Below, piece after piece: positions 7,762 to 15,515 of a stretch of DNA of 36,751 nucleotides. A model generated the notes under the pieces. The model made no database searches and was not told the origin of the DNA. It saw nothing but the letters and a program-made list of their open reading frames with translations. The stretch's first letter is position 1; the number at the start of each line of letters is the position of its first letter. The stretch comes from Candidatus Muiribacterium halophilum (GTDB taxonomy: Bacteria > Muiribacteriota > Muiribacteriia > Muiribacteriales > Muiribacteriaceae), in NCBI GenBank assembly GCA_023228995.1, contig JALOAD010000033.1:1-36751 (forward strand), given 5' to 3'. The position numbers and the translations under genes were made by a program.

Positions 7762-8325
7762 ATGGATTTTTGTCAAATATGTTTAATTGCAATCGGATTA
7801 TCCATGGACGCTTTTGCTGTTTCTATATCAAGCGGAGCTGCAATTAAAAAAATGCATATCAAATATGCAATACAAATTGGACTTCTTTTTGGTTTTTTTC
7901 AAGCTATCATGCCTGTAATTGGTTGGAATATTGGAAGAATTGCTACAAATTACATAAAAAATATTGATTATTGGATTGTATTTACATTACTTACATTTAT
8001 TGGTTGCAAAATGATTTATGAAGCATTTCAACCAAATAATAATTGCACAAAAAAAAATCCTCATAATATTTATATCCTCTTAACTTTAGCAATAGCAACT
8101 AGCATAGATGCATTAGCAGTTGGAATATCTTTTTCATTCCTTAACATTCAAATATTAACTCCGATTTTAATAATCGGCATAATAACTTTTATTTTTTCAT
8201 TTGCAGGAATATATATAGGACACAAAATGTGTTGTCTTTTTGAAGATAAATTTGAGATTTTTGGCGGAATAATACTTATTGGAATTGGATTTAAAATACT
8301 ACTTGAACACACAATCTTTTTATAA
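7762..8325 (+). CDS. mntP: Manganese efflux pump MntP
   Basis: A 187-residue, six-helix inner-membrane protein of typical MntP length. The paired family motifs are clear: GLSMDAFAVSISSG near residues 12-25 and ATSIDALAVGIS in the second half, each with the membrane-embedded Asp. These form an inverted repeat of two three-helix bundles. MntP exports Mn2+ to prevent manganese toxicity. A GAGGATA ribosome site precedes the ATG. It is transcribed divergently from the amylase and is followed 18 bases later by a zinc-ribbon membrane protein, probably in one transcript. I see no obvious Mn riboswitch in the 70-base upstream gap. Confidence 0.92.
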   Translation: MDFCQICLIAIGLSMDAFAVSISSGAAIKKMHIKYAIQIGLLFGFFQAIMPVIGWNIGRIATNYIKNIDYWIVFTLLTFIGCKMIYEAFQPNNNCTKKNPHNIYILLTLAIATSIDALAVGISFSFLNIQILTPILIIGIITFIFSFAGIYIGHKMCCLFEDKFEIFGGIILIGIGFKILLEHTIFL

Positions 8326-8343
8326 AGAATAAAGGAGTTAAAA

Positions 8344-9315
8344 ATGTTTAAATGTAATTGTGGATATGAAACAACAGAAAAACCCAATTTTTGTCCAATA
8401 TGCGGTTTAAAATTCAATACAAACCAAACTCAAATTTGTGCTAATATAATCAAAGAACAAAATTTTACAGAACATACATCGCAAATATTTGATTTATTTT
8501 TTAAAAACATAATACCTTTTATACTTATATCCTGCACATCATATATAATATCATTTATAAAAGGAATAAGCGGATTATTTGAAGCATTTATAATAAGTTT
8601 TATATATCCATCTTTTTGTTATTTTATATTAGAAAATAAATTAAAACAAAATGAAAACAATGCAGATTTTTTTAAAGAACAATTATTTAAAAAATATAAT
8701 TACACAGGATTTTTTATATTAAAACTCTCATTAATAGGCATAAAATATGCATTATTATTAGTTTTTGGAATAATATCAGCCATTATAATATATACAACAC
8801 AAAATGCTAACTCAATGTTATCAGATGGATTAGTTAAAGGAATATTATCTTTGATAATAATATGGACAATATATTTTTTACTATACTCATTAATAGCAAT
8901 AATAGCAGATTTTGCAATATATGATCAAATAATAAAACAAACACCAAAAATAACACATTCAATAAAAAAAGTAACAAAAAAACTTTTTAAAAATATCAAT
9001 CAATTAACAATATATTATTTAAAAATGTCAATAGTATTCATACCATTATTTTTAATAGCAGCAGCAATAAGCTCATTATTTTTAATATCCAACATAAGTA
9101 ATTTCACAAGTATATTTTCATCATTAACAAACTTAAATGATCCAACAGAAATTTTAAACAAATTAATGCCAGTATCAAACACACAATCAATGTGGAAAAT
9201 ATTCGGTAAAATGTTTTTTACATATTCAATGATTACATTAACCTTTTCATTAATAATAAGACCATTTTATTACTTATATAATACATTTATATACTTAAAA
9301 TATTTTAGAGAATAA
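8344..9315 (+). CDS. Zinc-ribbon integral membrane protein, unknown function
   Basis: A 323-residue protein. The first 21 residues form a zinc ribbon with ligands Cys4-x-Cys6 and Cys17-x-x-Cys20. The rest is strongly hydrophobic with about five or six predicted membrane segments, around residues 55-100, 118-145, 165-195, 228-250 and 288-312. No enzyme motif is visible. The architecture resembles small zinc-ribbon-plus-membrane proteins of unknown role. GGAG lies 8 bases before the ATG, and it is probably co-transcribed with mntP. Sixteen bases after its stop begins the left 38-base inverted repeat that frames pepF. Confidence 0.75.
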   Translation: MFKCNCGYETTEKPNFCPICGLKFNTNQTQICANIIKEQNFTEHTSQIFDLFFKNIIPFILISCTSYIISFIKGISGLFEAFIISFIYPSFCYFILENKLKQNENNADFFKEQLFKKYNYTGFFILKLSLIGIKYALLLVFGIISAIIIYTTQNANSMLSDGLVKGILSLIIIWTIYFLLYSLIAIIADFAIYDQIIKQTPKITHSIKKVTKKLFKNINQLTIYYLKMSIVFIPLFLIAAAISSLFLISNISNFTSIFSSLTNLNDPTEILNKLMPVSNTQSMWKIFGKMFFTYSMITLTFSLIIRPFYYLYNTFIYLKYFRE

Positions 9316-9330
9316 AGTGATTTTAAAGAA

Positions 9331-9368
9331 TTGGGGGTCAGGTCTTCGGAATTCGATTTTTCATATTC
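9331..9368. repeat. 38-base inverted repeat framing pepF, left copy
   Basis: This segment begins TTGGGGGTCAGGTCTTCGGA and ends in TTTTTCATATTC. It is the exact reverse complement of 11298-11335 over 38 bases. A short CATATT/AATATG palindrome overlaps the inner end in this copy, and a similar one in the other. It is REP/MITE-like and shares the GGTCAGGTC core with 13857-13866. Confidence 0.9.
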
Positions 9369-9424
9369 TAATATGAAATTTTTATTAAAGAAAATTGATT
9401 ATTATTGTTTTTTTCTATTTAGTA

Positions 9425-9442
9425 GACTTTTTCAACAGCCTC
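9425..9442. repeat. Solitary insertion-sequence-like end
   Basis: GACTTTTTCAACAGCCTC looks like the terminal inverted repeat found in some IS families (IS1182/IS5-type ends, from memory). The same CTGTTGAAAAA end bounds the inner part of the two MITE-like copies at 26598 and 27838. No transposase is present. Confidence 0.5.
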
Positions 9443-9509
9443 TTAATCTTTTACCCTTATCCCAAATCCCGAATTTTCACGATTAATTACCAGTTTTTTT
9501 ACTTTATTT

Positions 9510-11198
9510 TCACCAAATTTCATTTAATTTTTTCTCTAATAATATTGCAACATCTTTTACTACTTCTTCAGAAAAATCAAATTTAATCCCAGTCTTTCTA
9601 TATAATTCTGGCAATGACCTTGAACCTCCAAATGATAAACCGTTGGAATATTCCACTATTGTTTTATTAAAGTTTCTTAATGAATTTTTCCATAATTGCA
9701 AAGCACCTAATTGAGCAATCGCATATTCAATATAATAAAAAGGAGCTTTAAATATATGATGTTGAGCCTGCCAATTTGTATATCTAAAATAATCAAAATC
9801 TTCATAATCTACAACGCCAGTATCAAATCTTTCTTCAAGACTTCGCCAGTAAATTCTTCTTTCCTTTGCAGTTGCTTTGGGATTTTCATAAACCCATAAT
9901 TGAAATGCATCAACTTTTGCAACCCATGGAAATATTCTTACAACACCTTCAAAATGTCGAATTGATGCTCTTTTATGTGTTTCACTATCAAGTATTGCAG
10001 GATTTGCATAATGTAACCCAAAAATTTCCATTGCAAATGAAGCAACTTCCGCCATTTCGCTACCTGGATGAACAAAAGGTCTTCTATGTCTTGATTTCAT
10101 AAAATGATAAGCATGACCACTTTCATGAAATATTGTTCCCATATCCTTTAATACACCGAGCATATTTGAAAAAATAAAAGGCATTTTTTCTTCTTTAAAC
10201 GAAGTCTGATAAGCTCCTGGAGCTTTACCTTTTCGGTTTATAAGATCAACATATCCTTTATAGAGCATTTTTTGAAAAAATTCTGCAAATTCAGGAGATA
10301 TTTGTTCGAATACAGATTTAACTTTTGGTAAAAATTCATTTATATTATCAAATACTTTTATTTCATCTTTACCATATACATCAACCCCCAAATCCCAAGG
10401 TTTTAACTGTTTTAAATTTAATTTAGACTTTTTATTAAGAAAAATTTTCCTCAATAATGGAACTATATTTTTTTCAATTGAACTATGAAATTCTCTGCAC
10501 ATATCAGCATTATAATCAAATCTATACTTATCATCAAAAGAATAATCAGTAAAATTTTTGTAATTGGAATTTAAAGCAATATTATTTCTAAGTTCAACCA
10601 TATTATCAAATATAACATCAACTTCTTCAGCAACAGAAGCACGTTTTTTTGCGATTTTCTTCCAAATTTCTTCTCTAATTTCTCTATCAGGATTTTCAAG
10701 CATTACAGCAGCTTGTCGCATTGTAATTTCGCTATCTTTATAATTTATAGTAAGAGATGAAACAATTTTTGAATATTTATTAAAAAGATCTTTAATTTGA
10801 GTATTAATAGGAATATTCTCTTTATTAAAGGTTTTTTTACTCATTTTCATTCTTTTTATAAAAATACCAAATCTATCATCATCAAGTTTATCAGCAAATT
10901 CACTTTCAAGTACTTTTGTATCAAATCTCTCTGATATTAAGGATAAAATTGGATATATTTCATGAGAAATATAATTATATTTTTTTTCAACTTCCTTATC
11001 TGTTGTATTAGCAGTAAATTTTACATGAATTCTTGTAGCATTTTCTTGAATATGATCTACAAAAGATTCAAAATCAAAAATCAGACATTTAAGATCTTCA
11101 ATATTTGAAATTTTACGATTAAGGATTTTATCAGCCTCATTTTTTATAATATCAATATTCTCAGCATCCCAATTCAAAAATTCTTGTTCAACTTCCAT
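9510..11198 (-). CDS. pepF: M3-family oligoendopeptidase (PepF type)
   Basis: A 562-residue cytoplasmic zinc metallopeptidase of family M3 (oligoendopeptidase F branch). The zinc motif FHESGHAYHF gives His358, Glu359 and His362. The third ligand is probably Glu384 in MAEVAS, 22 residues on. The all-helical N-terminal part and the YRFTNW-like C-terminal helices are in the usual order. It degrades oligopeptides of roughly 7-17 residues. The ribosome site AAGGAGA lies 7 bases before the ATG. The gene is alone between two perfect 38-base inverted repeats (9331-9368 and 11298-11335), an unusual arrangement for a housekeeping peptidase that could reflect cassette-like movement or later repeat insertion at both ends. 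Confidence 0.93.
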   Translation of the reverse strand: MEVEQEFLNWDAENIDIIKNEADKILNRKISNIEDLKCLIFDFESFVDHIQENATRIHVKFTANTTDKEVEKKYNYISHEIYPILSLISERFDTKVLESEFADKLDDDRFGIFIKRMKMSKKTFNKENIPINTQIKDLFNKYSKIVSSLTINYKDSEITMRQAAVMLENPDREIREEIWKKIAKKRASVAEEVDVIFDNMVELRNNIALNSNYKNFTDYSFDDKYRFDYNADMCREFHSSIEKNIVPLLRKIFLNKKSKLNLKQLKPWDLGVDVYGKDEIKVFDNINEFLPKVKSVFEQISPEFAEFFQKMLYKGYVDLINRKGKAPGAYQTSFKEEKMPFIFSNMLGVLKDMGTIFHESGHAYHFMKSRHRRPFVHPGSEMAEVASFAMEIFGLHYANPAILDSETHKRASIRHFEGVVRIFPWVAKVDAFQLWVYENPKATAKERRIYWRSLEERFDTGVVDYEDFDYFRYTNWQAQHHIFKAPFYYIEYAIAQLGALQLWKNSLRNFNKTIVEYSNGLSFGGSRSLPELYRKTGIKFDFSEEVVKDVAILLEKKLNEIW

Positions 11199-11297
11199 GC
11201 AATCTCCTTTATAAAAAATAATTAATTAAACCCTGTGATTAAATCATAAGTTTAAACGGCAAATATCATAAAATTCTTCTTTAACAATTTCATATAC

Positions 11298-11335
11298 GAA
11301 TATGAAAAATCGAATTCCGAAGACCTGACCCCCAA
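11298..11335. repeat. 38-base inverted repeat framing pepF, right copy
   Basis: Perfect reverse complement of 9331-9368, ending AGACCTGACCCCCAA. It starts 100 bases upstream of the pepF ATG and ends 5 bases short of the DUF2207 stop codon, so it is at a gene 3' end on this side too. Confidence 0.9.
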
Positions 11336-11340
11336 ATCTA

Positions 11341-13245
11341 CTACCAACCACCGCCTCCTCCGCCACCACCGCCACCTCCAGCTCCACCTGAACCACCACT
11401 TGATGCTGGAGTTGATGCAGAAGATATTGCTTGGCCAAATGAGTTTGACATATTTCCTGCAAAACTTGATGGTGAAAAACCTCTTAAACTTCGGCCATAA
11501 TACCATGATGGTTTATAGTTTTCTTGCCCTTCACTTCCTATTTTTAATATAGATGTGAATTTTTCTCCCCATTCATTTTCTACTTTTAATGCTATTGCAT
11601 ATGGCAGCATTTTTTCAAATTCCTCGGGTGTTTTTTCTGGTGGTGTGAATTTTTGTAACCATTCTTTTTCTGCAACTGATAAATACATTTTCAGTCCTTC
11701 GATTTTATCCATTATTTTTCTGCCATATACTGTTGGTGCTTTCATTAATTCATAAAATACTATATTGAGTATAAAACATGATATTATTATTACTATTAAT
11801 GGAAATGATACTAATTTACCAAATATAAATATTGCAACTAAATCTCCTATAAGAAATGGCAATGAAAAAAGACTCGCTCCTATTGTATTGCCTATACTTT
11901 GTCCTGTTTTAAAATAAGTTACCCAGCCTTTATATGCTGTATTAACTAATGCAAATACTCCAATATTCCATATAAAAAGCCATACTGATATAAAAATTGC
12001 CTGAGAGTTGAGACTTCCACCAAAAAACAAAGAAATTCCAATCATTAATAATGTTAATAATGCTCCTAATGCTGTTATTCCAAAATTATTATGATATAAA
12101 ACTTTATTAAATCTTTTATCCATATGATCTAATAATTTATTTTTTGCTAATGCTATTGTTTTAAACTGACTTTTTTCAATTGTAAGTGTGTTTCCACTCG
12201 AAAATAATGCATTAAAAAATTCTTGTTGATATTTGGTTGCTTTATCATCACATTCTTTTAATTTTTCAACCTGAAATTTTCCTTCTGTTATCTCATTTAT
12301 TTTTAAAAATCCCATTATTGCTAATTCTATTATATCTGATGAAAGAAATTTATCGTCCCAACCCATATTAAGTAAAAATCCACTTTCTGATGCTGTCATA
12401 TTTTCTGGTGAATCAAATCTTGGAATTATTGTTCCTTTTGGAGGATCAACACCAAATTTAGACCACATAATAAGATAATATACTGTAATTAAAATAAATC
12501 CGAATATAGCGAATATTACATGAAGATTATCTTTTATAAATAATGCGACTTTTTGATTAAAACTAGGTTCTTTCAAAAAACCTTTTGCAAACTTGATTTT
12601 TGCTGAAATACCACTATTTCTAATTAAAATTTTCGTTGTTTCAAATACAGGATTTCCATTATCATTATAATAAAAATCATAATTATCACCCATTTGACCC
12701 TGACTTCCTGTATAAGCTTCAGTTTCAATAATGCCTTCTCTTATATTTTCAGGAATACTAAATTCACATATTGCATGTTCAATATCAAATGCCCAGCTTT
12801 GCCCTGTAATATTCCAATAAAGTTCATCATGATTTTTTCCAAAATACAGTTGATTTGCTGTATTATATTTTATTTCATACTCATAAATACCATCTTTTAA
12901 ATATTTTGAATTATTACCAATATAAATTCTTTTGCCATTAGGTTCGTTTTTTATTGAATAAGGTTCAGAATAACCATCTTTTTTAACACTTATAACTTCA
13001 AAAGGAACACTTACACTACCACGCCAAAAAGTTTTATATGAAGTAGGAAATTCCCTGAAAATACCACGTTTTATATCTCTTCCTTCTGCTTTTACAGTAA
13101 TAGTTTCAGTAACTGTCATATTTTGATTTTCTGAAAGTTCAAATAAAACATTAAAATCAATAATTTTCTCTTTAGAAAAACTTGTAAATACAATTAAAAA
13201 CAATAATATTAAAAAAAATGATAATTTAGAATTTAATTTTGACAT
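11341..13245 (-). CDS. DUF2207-family membrane protein with Gly-rich tail
   Basis: A 634-residue predicted membrane protein of the DUF2207 (YciQ-like) family. It has a signal peptide (MSKLN, then a hydrophobic stretch ending near SFSK), a beta-rich exported domain of about 200 residues, a membrane helix near 240-260, a second domain with further helices near 390-470, and a Ser/Gly-rich C-terminus ending in a run of glycines and Trp. The function is unknown. The family is typically found with LemA, and here the gene overlaps the 3' end of lemA. I chose the internal ATG at 13245 (MSKLNSK), which has GAGGA upstream, over the ATG at 13263 (MRKKKKM), which has no ribosome site; the difference is six residues. 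Confidence 0.85.
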   Translation of the reverse strand: MSKLNSKLSFFLILLFLIVFTSFSKEKIIDFNVLFELSENQNMTVTETITVKAEGRDIKRGIFREFPTSYKTFWRGSVSVPFEVISVKKDGYSEPYSIKNEPNGKRIYIGNNSKYLKDGIYEYEIKYNTANQLYFGKNHDELYWNITGQSWAFDIEHAICEFSIPENIREGIIETEAYTGSQGQMGDNYDFYYNDNGNPVFETTKILIRNSGISAKIKFAKGFLKEPSFNQKVALFIKDNLHVIFAIFGFILITVYYLIMWSKFGVDPPKGTIIPRFDSPENMTASESGFLLNMGWDDKFLSSDIIELAIMGFLKINEITEGKFQVEKLKECDDKATKYQQEFFNALFSSGNTLTIEKSQFKTIALAKNKLLDHMDKRFNKVLYHNNFGITALGALLTLLMIGISLFFGGSLNSQAIFISVWLFIWNIGVFALVNTAYKGWVTYFKTGQSIGNTIGASLFSLPFLIGDLVAIFIFGKLVSFPLIVIIISCFILNIVFYELMKAPTVYGRKIMDKIEGLKMYLSVAEKEWLQKFTPPEKTPEEFEKMLPYAIALKVENEWGEKFTSILKIGSEGQENYKPSWYYGRSLRGFSPSSFAGNMSNSFGQAISSASTPASSGGSGGAGGGGGGGGGGGW

Positions 13246-13774
13246 TTTCTTTTTCTTCCTCATTTATTTTGAAAAATTCTTTTTTAGAAAAACCAAAGGA
13301 ATTTGCAATTATAACTGATGGAAAAGTTTCACATTTAATATTATAATCCCTAACCGTACCATTATAATATCTTCTAGCCATTTGAAGTTTTTCTTCAACT
13401 TCATTAAGTGAATCCTGAAGACCAAGAAAATTAGTATTAGCTTTAAGATCAGGATAATTTTCAGTTAAAGCAAAAAGTGATTTAAGCGTGCCCGAAAGCA
13501 TATTTTCAGCCTGAGCTTTATCCTCAACCCCAGAAGTATTCATAGCAGAATTTCTAGCTTTTATAACATCTTCAAACACTTTATTTTCGTGAGCAGCATA
13601 ACCTTTAACAGTTTCAACAAGATTAGGAATAAGATCATATCTTCTCTTAAGCTGAACATCAATACCACTCCAACCTTCTTCAACCATATTTCTTAATTTA
13701 ACAAGAGAATTGTATGAACCCATTACATATAGCAAAATCAAAACAATAATTCCAATTAAAATTAAAAATGTCAT
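13226..13774 (-). CDS. lemA: LemA family protein
   Basis: A 182-residue protein of typical LemA length. It has one N-terminal membrane helix (residues 2-18, [21 protein letters not shown]) followed by the long helical LemA domain, with recognisable [28 protein letters not shown], the E-rich middle and [12 protein letters not shown] near 137-148. LemA proteins are membrane-anchored helical bundles of poorly known function. The gene overlaps the downstream DUF2207 gene, the usual partner, so the two form an operon. The ribosome site GAGGTGA precedes the ATG. Confidence 0.93.
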   Translation of the reverse strand: MTFLILIGIIVLILLYVMGSYNSLVKLRNMVEEGWSGIDVQLKRRYDLIPNLVETVKGYAAHENKVFEDVIKARNSAMNTSGVEDKAQAENMLSGTLKSLFALTENYPDLKANTNFLGLQDSLNEVEEKLQMARRYYNGTVRDYNIKCETFPSVIIANSFGFSKKEFFKINEEEKENVKIKF

Positions 13775-13856
13775 AAATTCACCTCACATTAAAGTATGTT
13801 TATATAATATTAAACTTATATTATAATTAAAATTAATTCAAGTTTAAAATAAATAA

Positions 13857-13872
13857 GGTCAGGTTTTAGGAA
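13857..13872 (+). repeat. Degenerate REP-like remnant
   Basis: GGTCAGGTTTTAGGAA resembles the GGTCAGGTCTTCGGAA core of the repeats at 9331 and 11298. It is a single partial copy in the divergent gap between lemA and the helical-repeat gene. Confidence 0.5.
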
Positions 13873-13920
13873 TTTAATTGAAATTAATCTATTTTAATGT
13901 CTAAAGGTTAAAAATACACC

Positions 13921-13949
13921 TTGATATACTCTTAATGTAGTTTTATACT
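13921..13949 (+). promoter_or_regulatory. Near-consensus promoter
   Basis: TTGATA (13921-13926), 17 bases, then TATACT (13944-13949). Transcription would begin near 13956. The leader of about 30 bases carries an AAGGAGG ribosome site 5 bases before the ATG at 13985. This is one of the clearest promoters in the window. Confidence 0.75.
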
Positions 13950-13984
13950 TATACTATAATTGCATAAGTGCATAAGGAGGTTTT

Positions 13985-15205
13985 ATGAAAAAAGTTTTAT
14001 TTATGTTTTTAGTTTTTTCAGTTTTTATCGGTAGTATATCCGTTTCAGCAGGAATTCTTACAAGAACAAAACTTCGATTATTAGAAAAAAGTGCTGATAT
14101 TTACACAATTCTTGATGAAAATTACAATGATAATGCAAATGCTCCAGAAGATTTTATAAAAGTAAAAGCACTTTCTGAATTAGCTGTGAATTACCTATAT
14201 TCAGGTACACATGAAACTACTTTTTCAATGTTAAAAAACGCTGAAACAATTTGCGATTCTATGCAAAATGATTATTATAAAGCTTATGGTTATGCAAAAA
14301 TAGCTTGTGCTTATGCTGAATTTAAAAATATGCTTGGAATTAGAGAAAAATCTAAAGCTGCTGCTGATAAAGGAATAGCAGTTGTTGCAAAACTTTATAA
14401 CAGTCACGAAAAAGTTAGAATGTATAATGGCTTCATTAGAATACTTATGAATATAAGATATTACAAACAAGTTAATGAATTAATTGCAATAAATCTAATA
14501 GAACTTGAAAATATATCTGATGTATATTACAAATCACTATGTGCTTTAGACCTTGCAGCTTTCGTATCTATAATGAAAGACAATGAAACACTTGTTAACA
14601 ATCTTTTTGATATTTCATATAATGAAACACAAAATATGAATGATGCATTTAATAAAAGTATAATACTATGTGAAATAGCAGATTATTCTTTCATAAGAAA
14701 TAACAATGAAATAGCTGGAAATTTCATAGACCAAGCAATAAACGCTGCAAATAACACAGAAGATTCATATTATAAACATAAAGCTTTTTCAAAAATTGCA
14801 AAAGTACTTTTAGTAAATGGTAATTTTCAAAAAGCAAATTCAATAATTTCAAATGAATGTAAACAAGCATTAAACAACACTTCTGATAATTATTACAAAG
14901 CACTTGAACTTGTTGAAACTGCTGGAATTTATTATGTAATAGGAAATAAAGAAAAAGCTTATGAATATTTATTAGAATGTGAACAAAACATATCTCAAAT
15001 CGAAGATTTCCAATTAAAAGTTTTAGTAAACAACAAATTGTTTTGGGTATATTATATTTTTGAAGACAATAATAAAGCAATAGAAATAAATAACAATTCT
15101 TATAAATATGCACAAAATCTCAATACAATTACAATAATTGCAAATAATTATGCAATATTAAGAGATTTCGACAAAGCAAATGAAATTCTTTTAAACATTA
15201 AATAA
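13985..15205 (+). CDS. Exported helical-repeat (TPR-like) protein
   Basis: A 406-residue protein with a Sec signal peptide (about residues 1-22, ending SVSA-G). The rest is made of degenerate 34-42 residue helical repeats. A recurring D-x-YYK motif marks successive units at about residues 96, 179, 220, 260 and 301, each followed by an A/L-rich helix such as AYGYAKIACAYAEF or KAFSKIAKVLLV. This is tetratricopeptide-like architecture and suggests a periplasmic protein-binding scaffold. I do not recognise a specific family. It is a single-gene unit with a strong promoter (13921-13949), an AAGGAGG ribosome site and a 20-base-pair hairpin 12 bases past the stop. Confidence 0.8.
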   Translation: MKKVLFMFLVFSVFIGSISVSAGILTRTKLRLLEKSADIYTILDENYNDNANAPEDFIKVKALSELAVNYLYSGTHETTFSMLKNAETICDSMQNDYYKAYGYAKIACAYAEFKNMLGIREKSKAAADKGIAVVAKLYNSHEKVRMYNGFIRILMNIRYYKQVNELIAINLIELENISDVYYKSLCALDLAAFVSIMKDNETLVNNLFDISYNETQNMNDAFNKSIILCEIADYSFIRNNNEIAGNFIDQAINAANNTEDSYYKHKAFSKIAKVLLVNGNFQKANSIISNECKQALNNTSDNYYKALELVETAGIYYVIGNKEKAYEYLLECEQNISQIEDFQLKVLVNNKLFWVYYIFEDNNKAIEINNNSYKYAQNLNTITIIANNYAILRDFDKANEILLNIK

Positions 15206-15216
15206 GTAATTTACAT

Positions 15217-15261
15217 TTTTTGTAAACATTTTGGGGTCGGTCCCCAAAATGTTTACAAAAA
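15217..15261. terminator. Perfect 20-base-pair palindrome; bidirectional terminator and repeat end
   Basis: The arms TTTTGTAAACATTTTGGGG and CCCCAAAATGTTTACAAAA pair perfectly over 20 base pairs (with one further T-A pair at the base) around loop TCGGT, flanked by T and A runs. It lies 12 bases after the stop of the helical-repeat gene. Its GTAAACAT...GGGGTCGGTCC core recurs, inverted and degenerate, at 15479-15515. Confidence 0.85.
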
Positions 15262-15515
15262 TCTCCAAAACCATTTATTACCATACTCTATCAAATAAAA
15301 CACTCATTTTTTTTATAAGAAACAAATTTATATGTTTTTTTTGCATAATATTGTATTTATTTTATATTTTTCGAAAAATAAACTGATTAGATATTTACAA
15401 ATTTCAACGGTATTTTCAAAAGAAACTCCAAGAACATATACATCCCCATAAAATAAGTATAAATTATATTTATTTTCGTTGTAAACATTGAGTGGACCGA
15501 CCCCAAGGGTTTACA
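15217..15515. repeat. MITE-like element of about 300 bases, no gene
   Basis: This element is bounded by the palindrome at 15217-15261 and an inverted partner at 15479-15515 (TGTAAAC ... GGACCGACCCC ... GTTTACA). The interior (15262-15478) is A+T-rich with no reading frame I would defend. The right end overlaps the TAA stop codon (15513-15511) of the NHLM-type exporter gene. Confidence 0.6.

Noticed and set aside
9425-9442. Complete insertion sequence near pepF
   Set aside because: Only one IS-like end is present, with no partner end at a sensible distance and no transposase gene.
11244-11506. Trp/Arg-rich and Gln/His-rich frames opposite the glycine run
   Set aside because: These are frame-shifted readings of the Gly-rich tail of the DUF2207 protein and of the inverted repeat.
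15262-15478. Possible precursor-peptide gene next to the NHLM exporter
   Set aside because: No start with a ribosome site, no double-glycine and no leader-like sequence on either strand; this is the interior of a MITE-like element.
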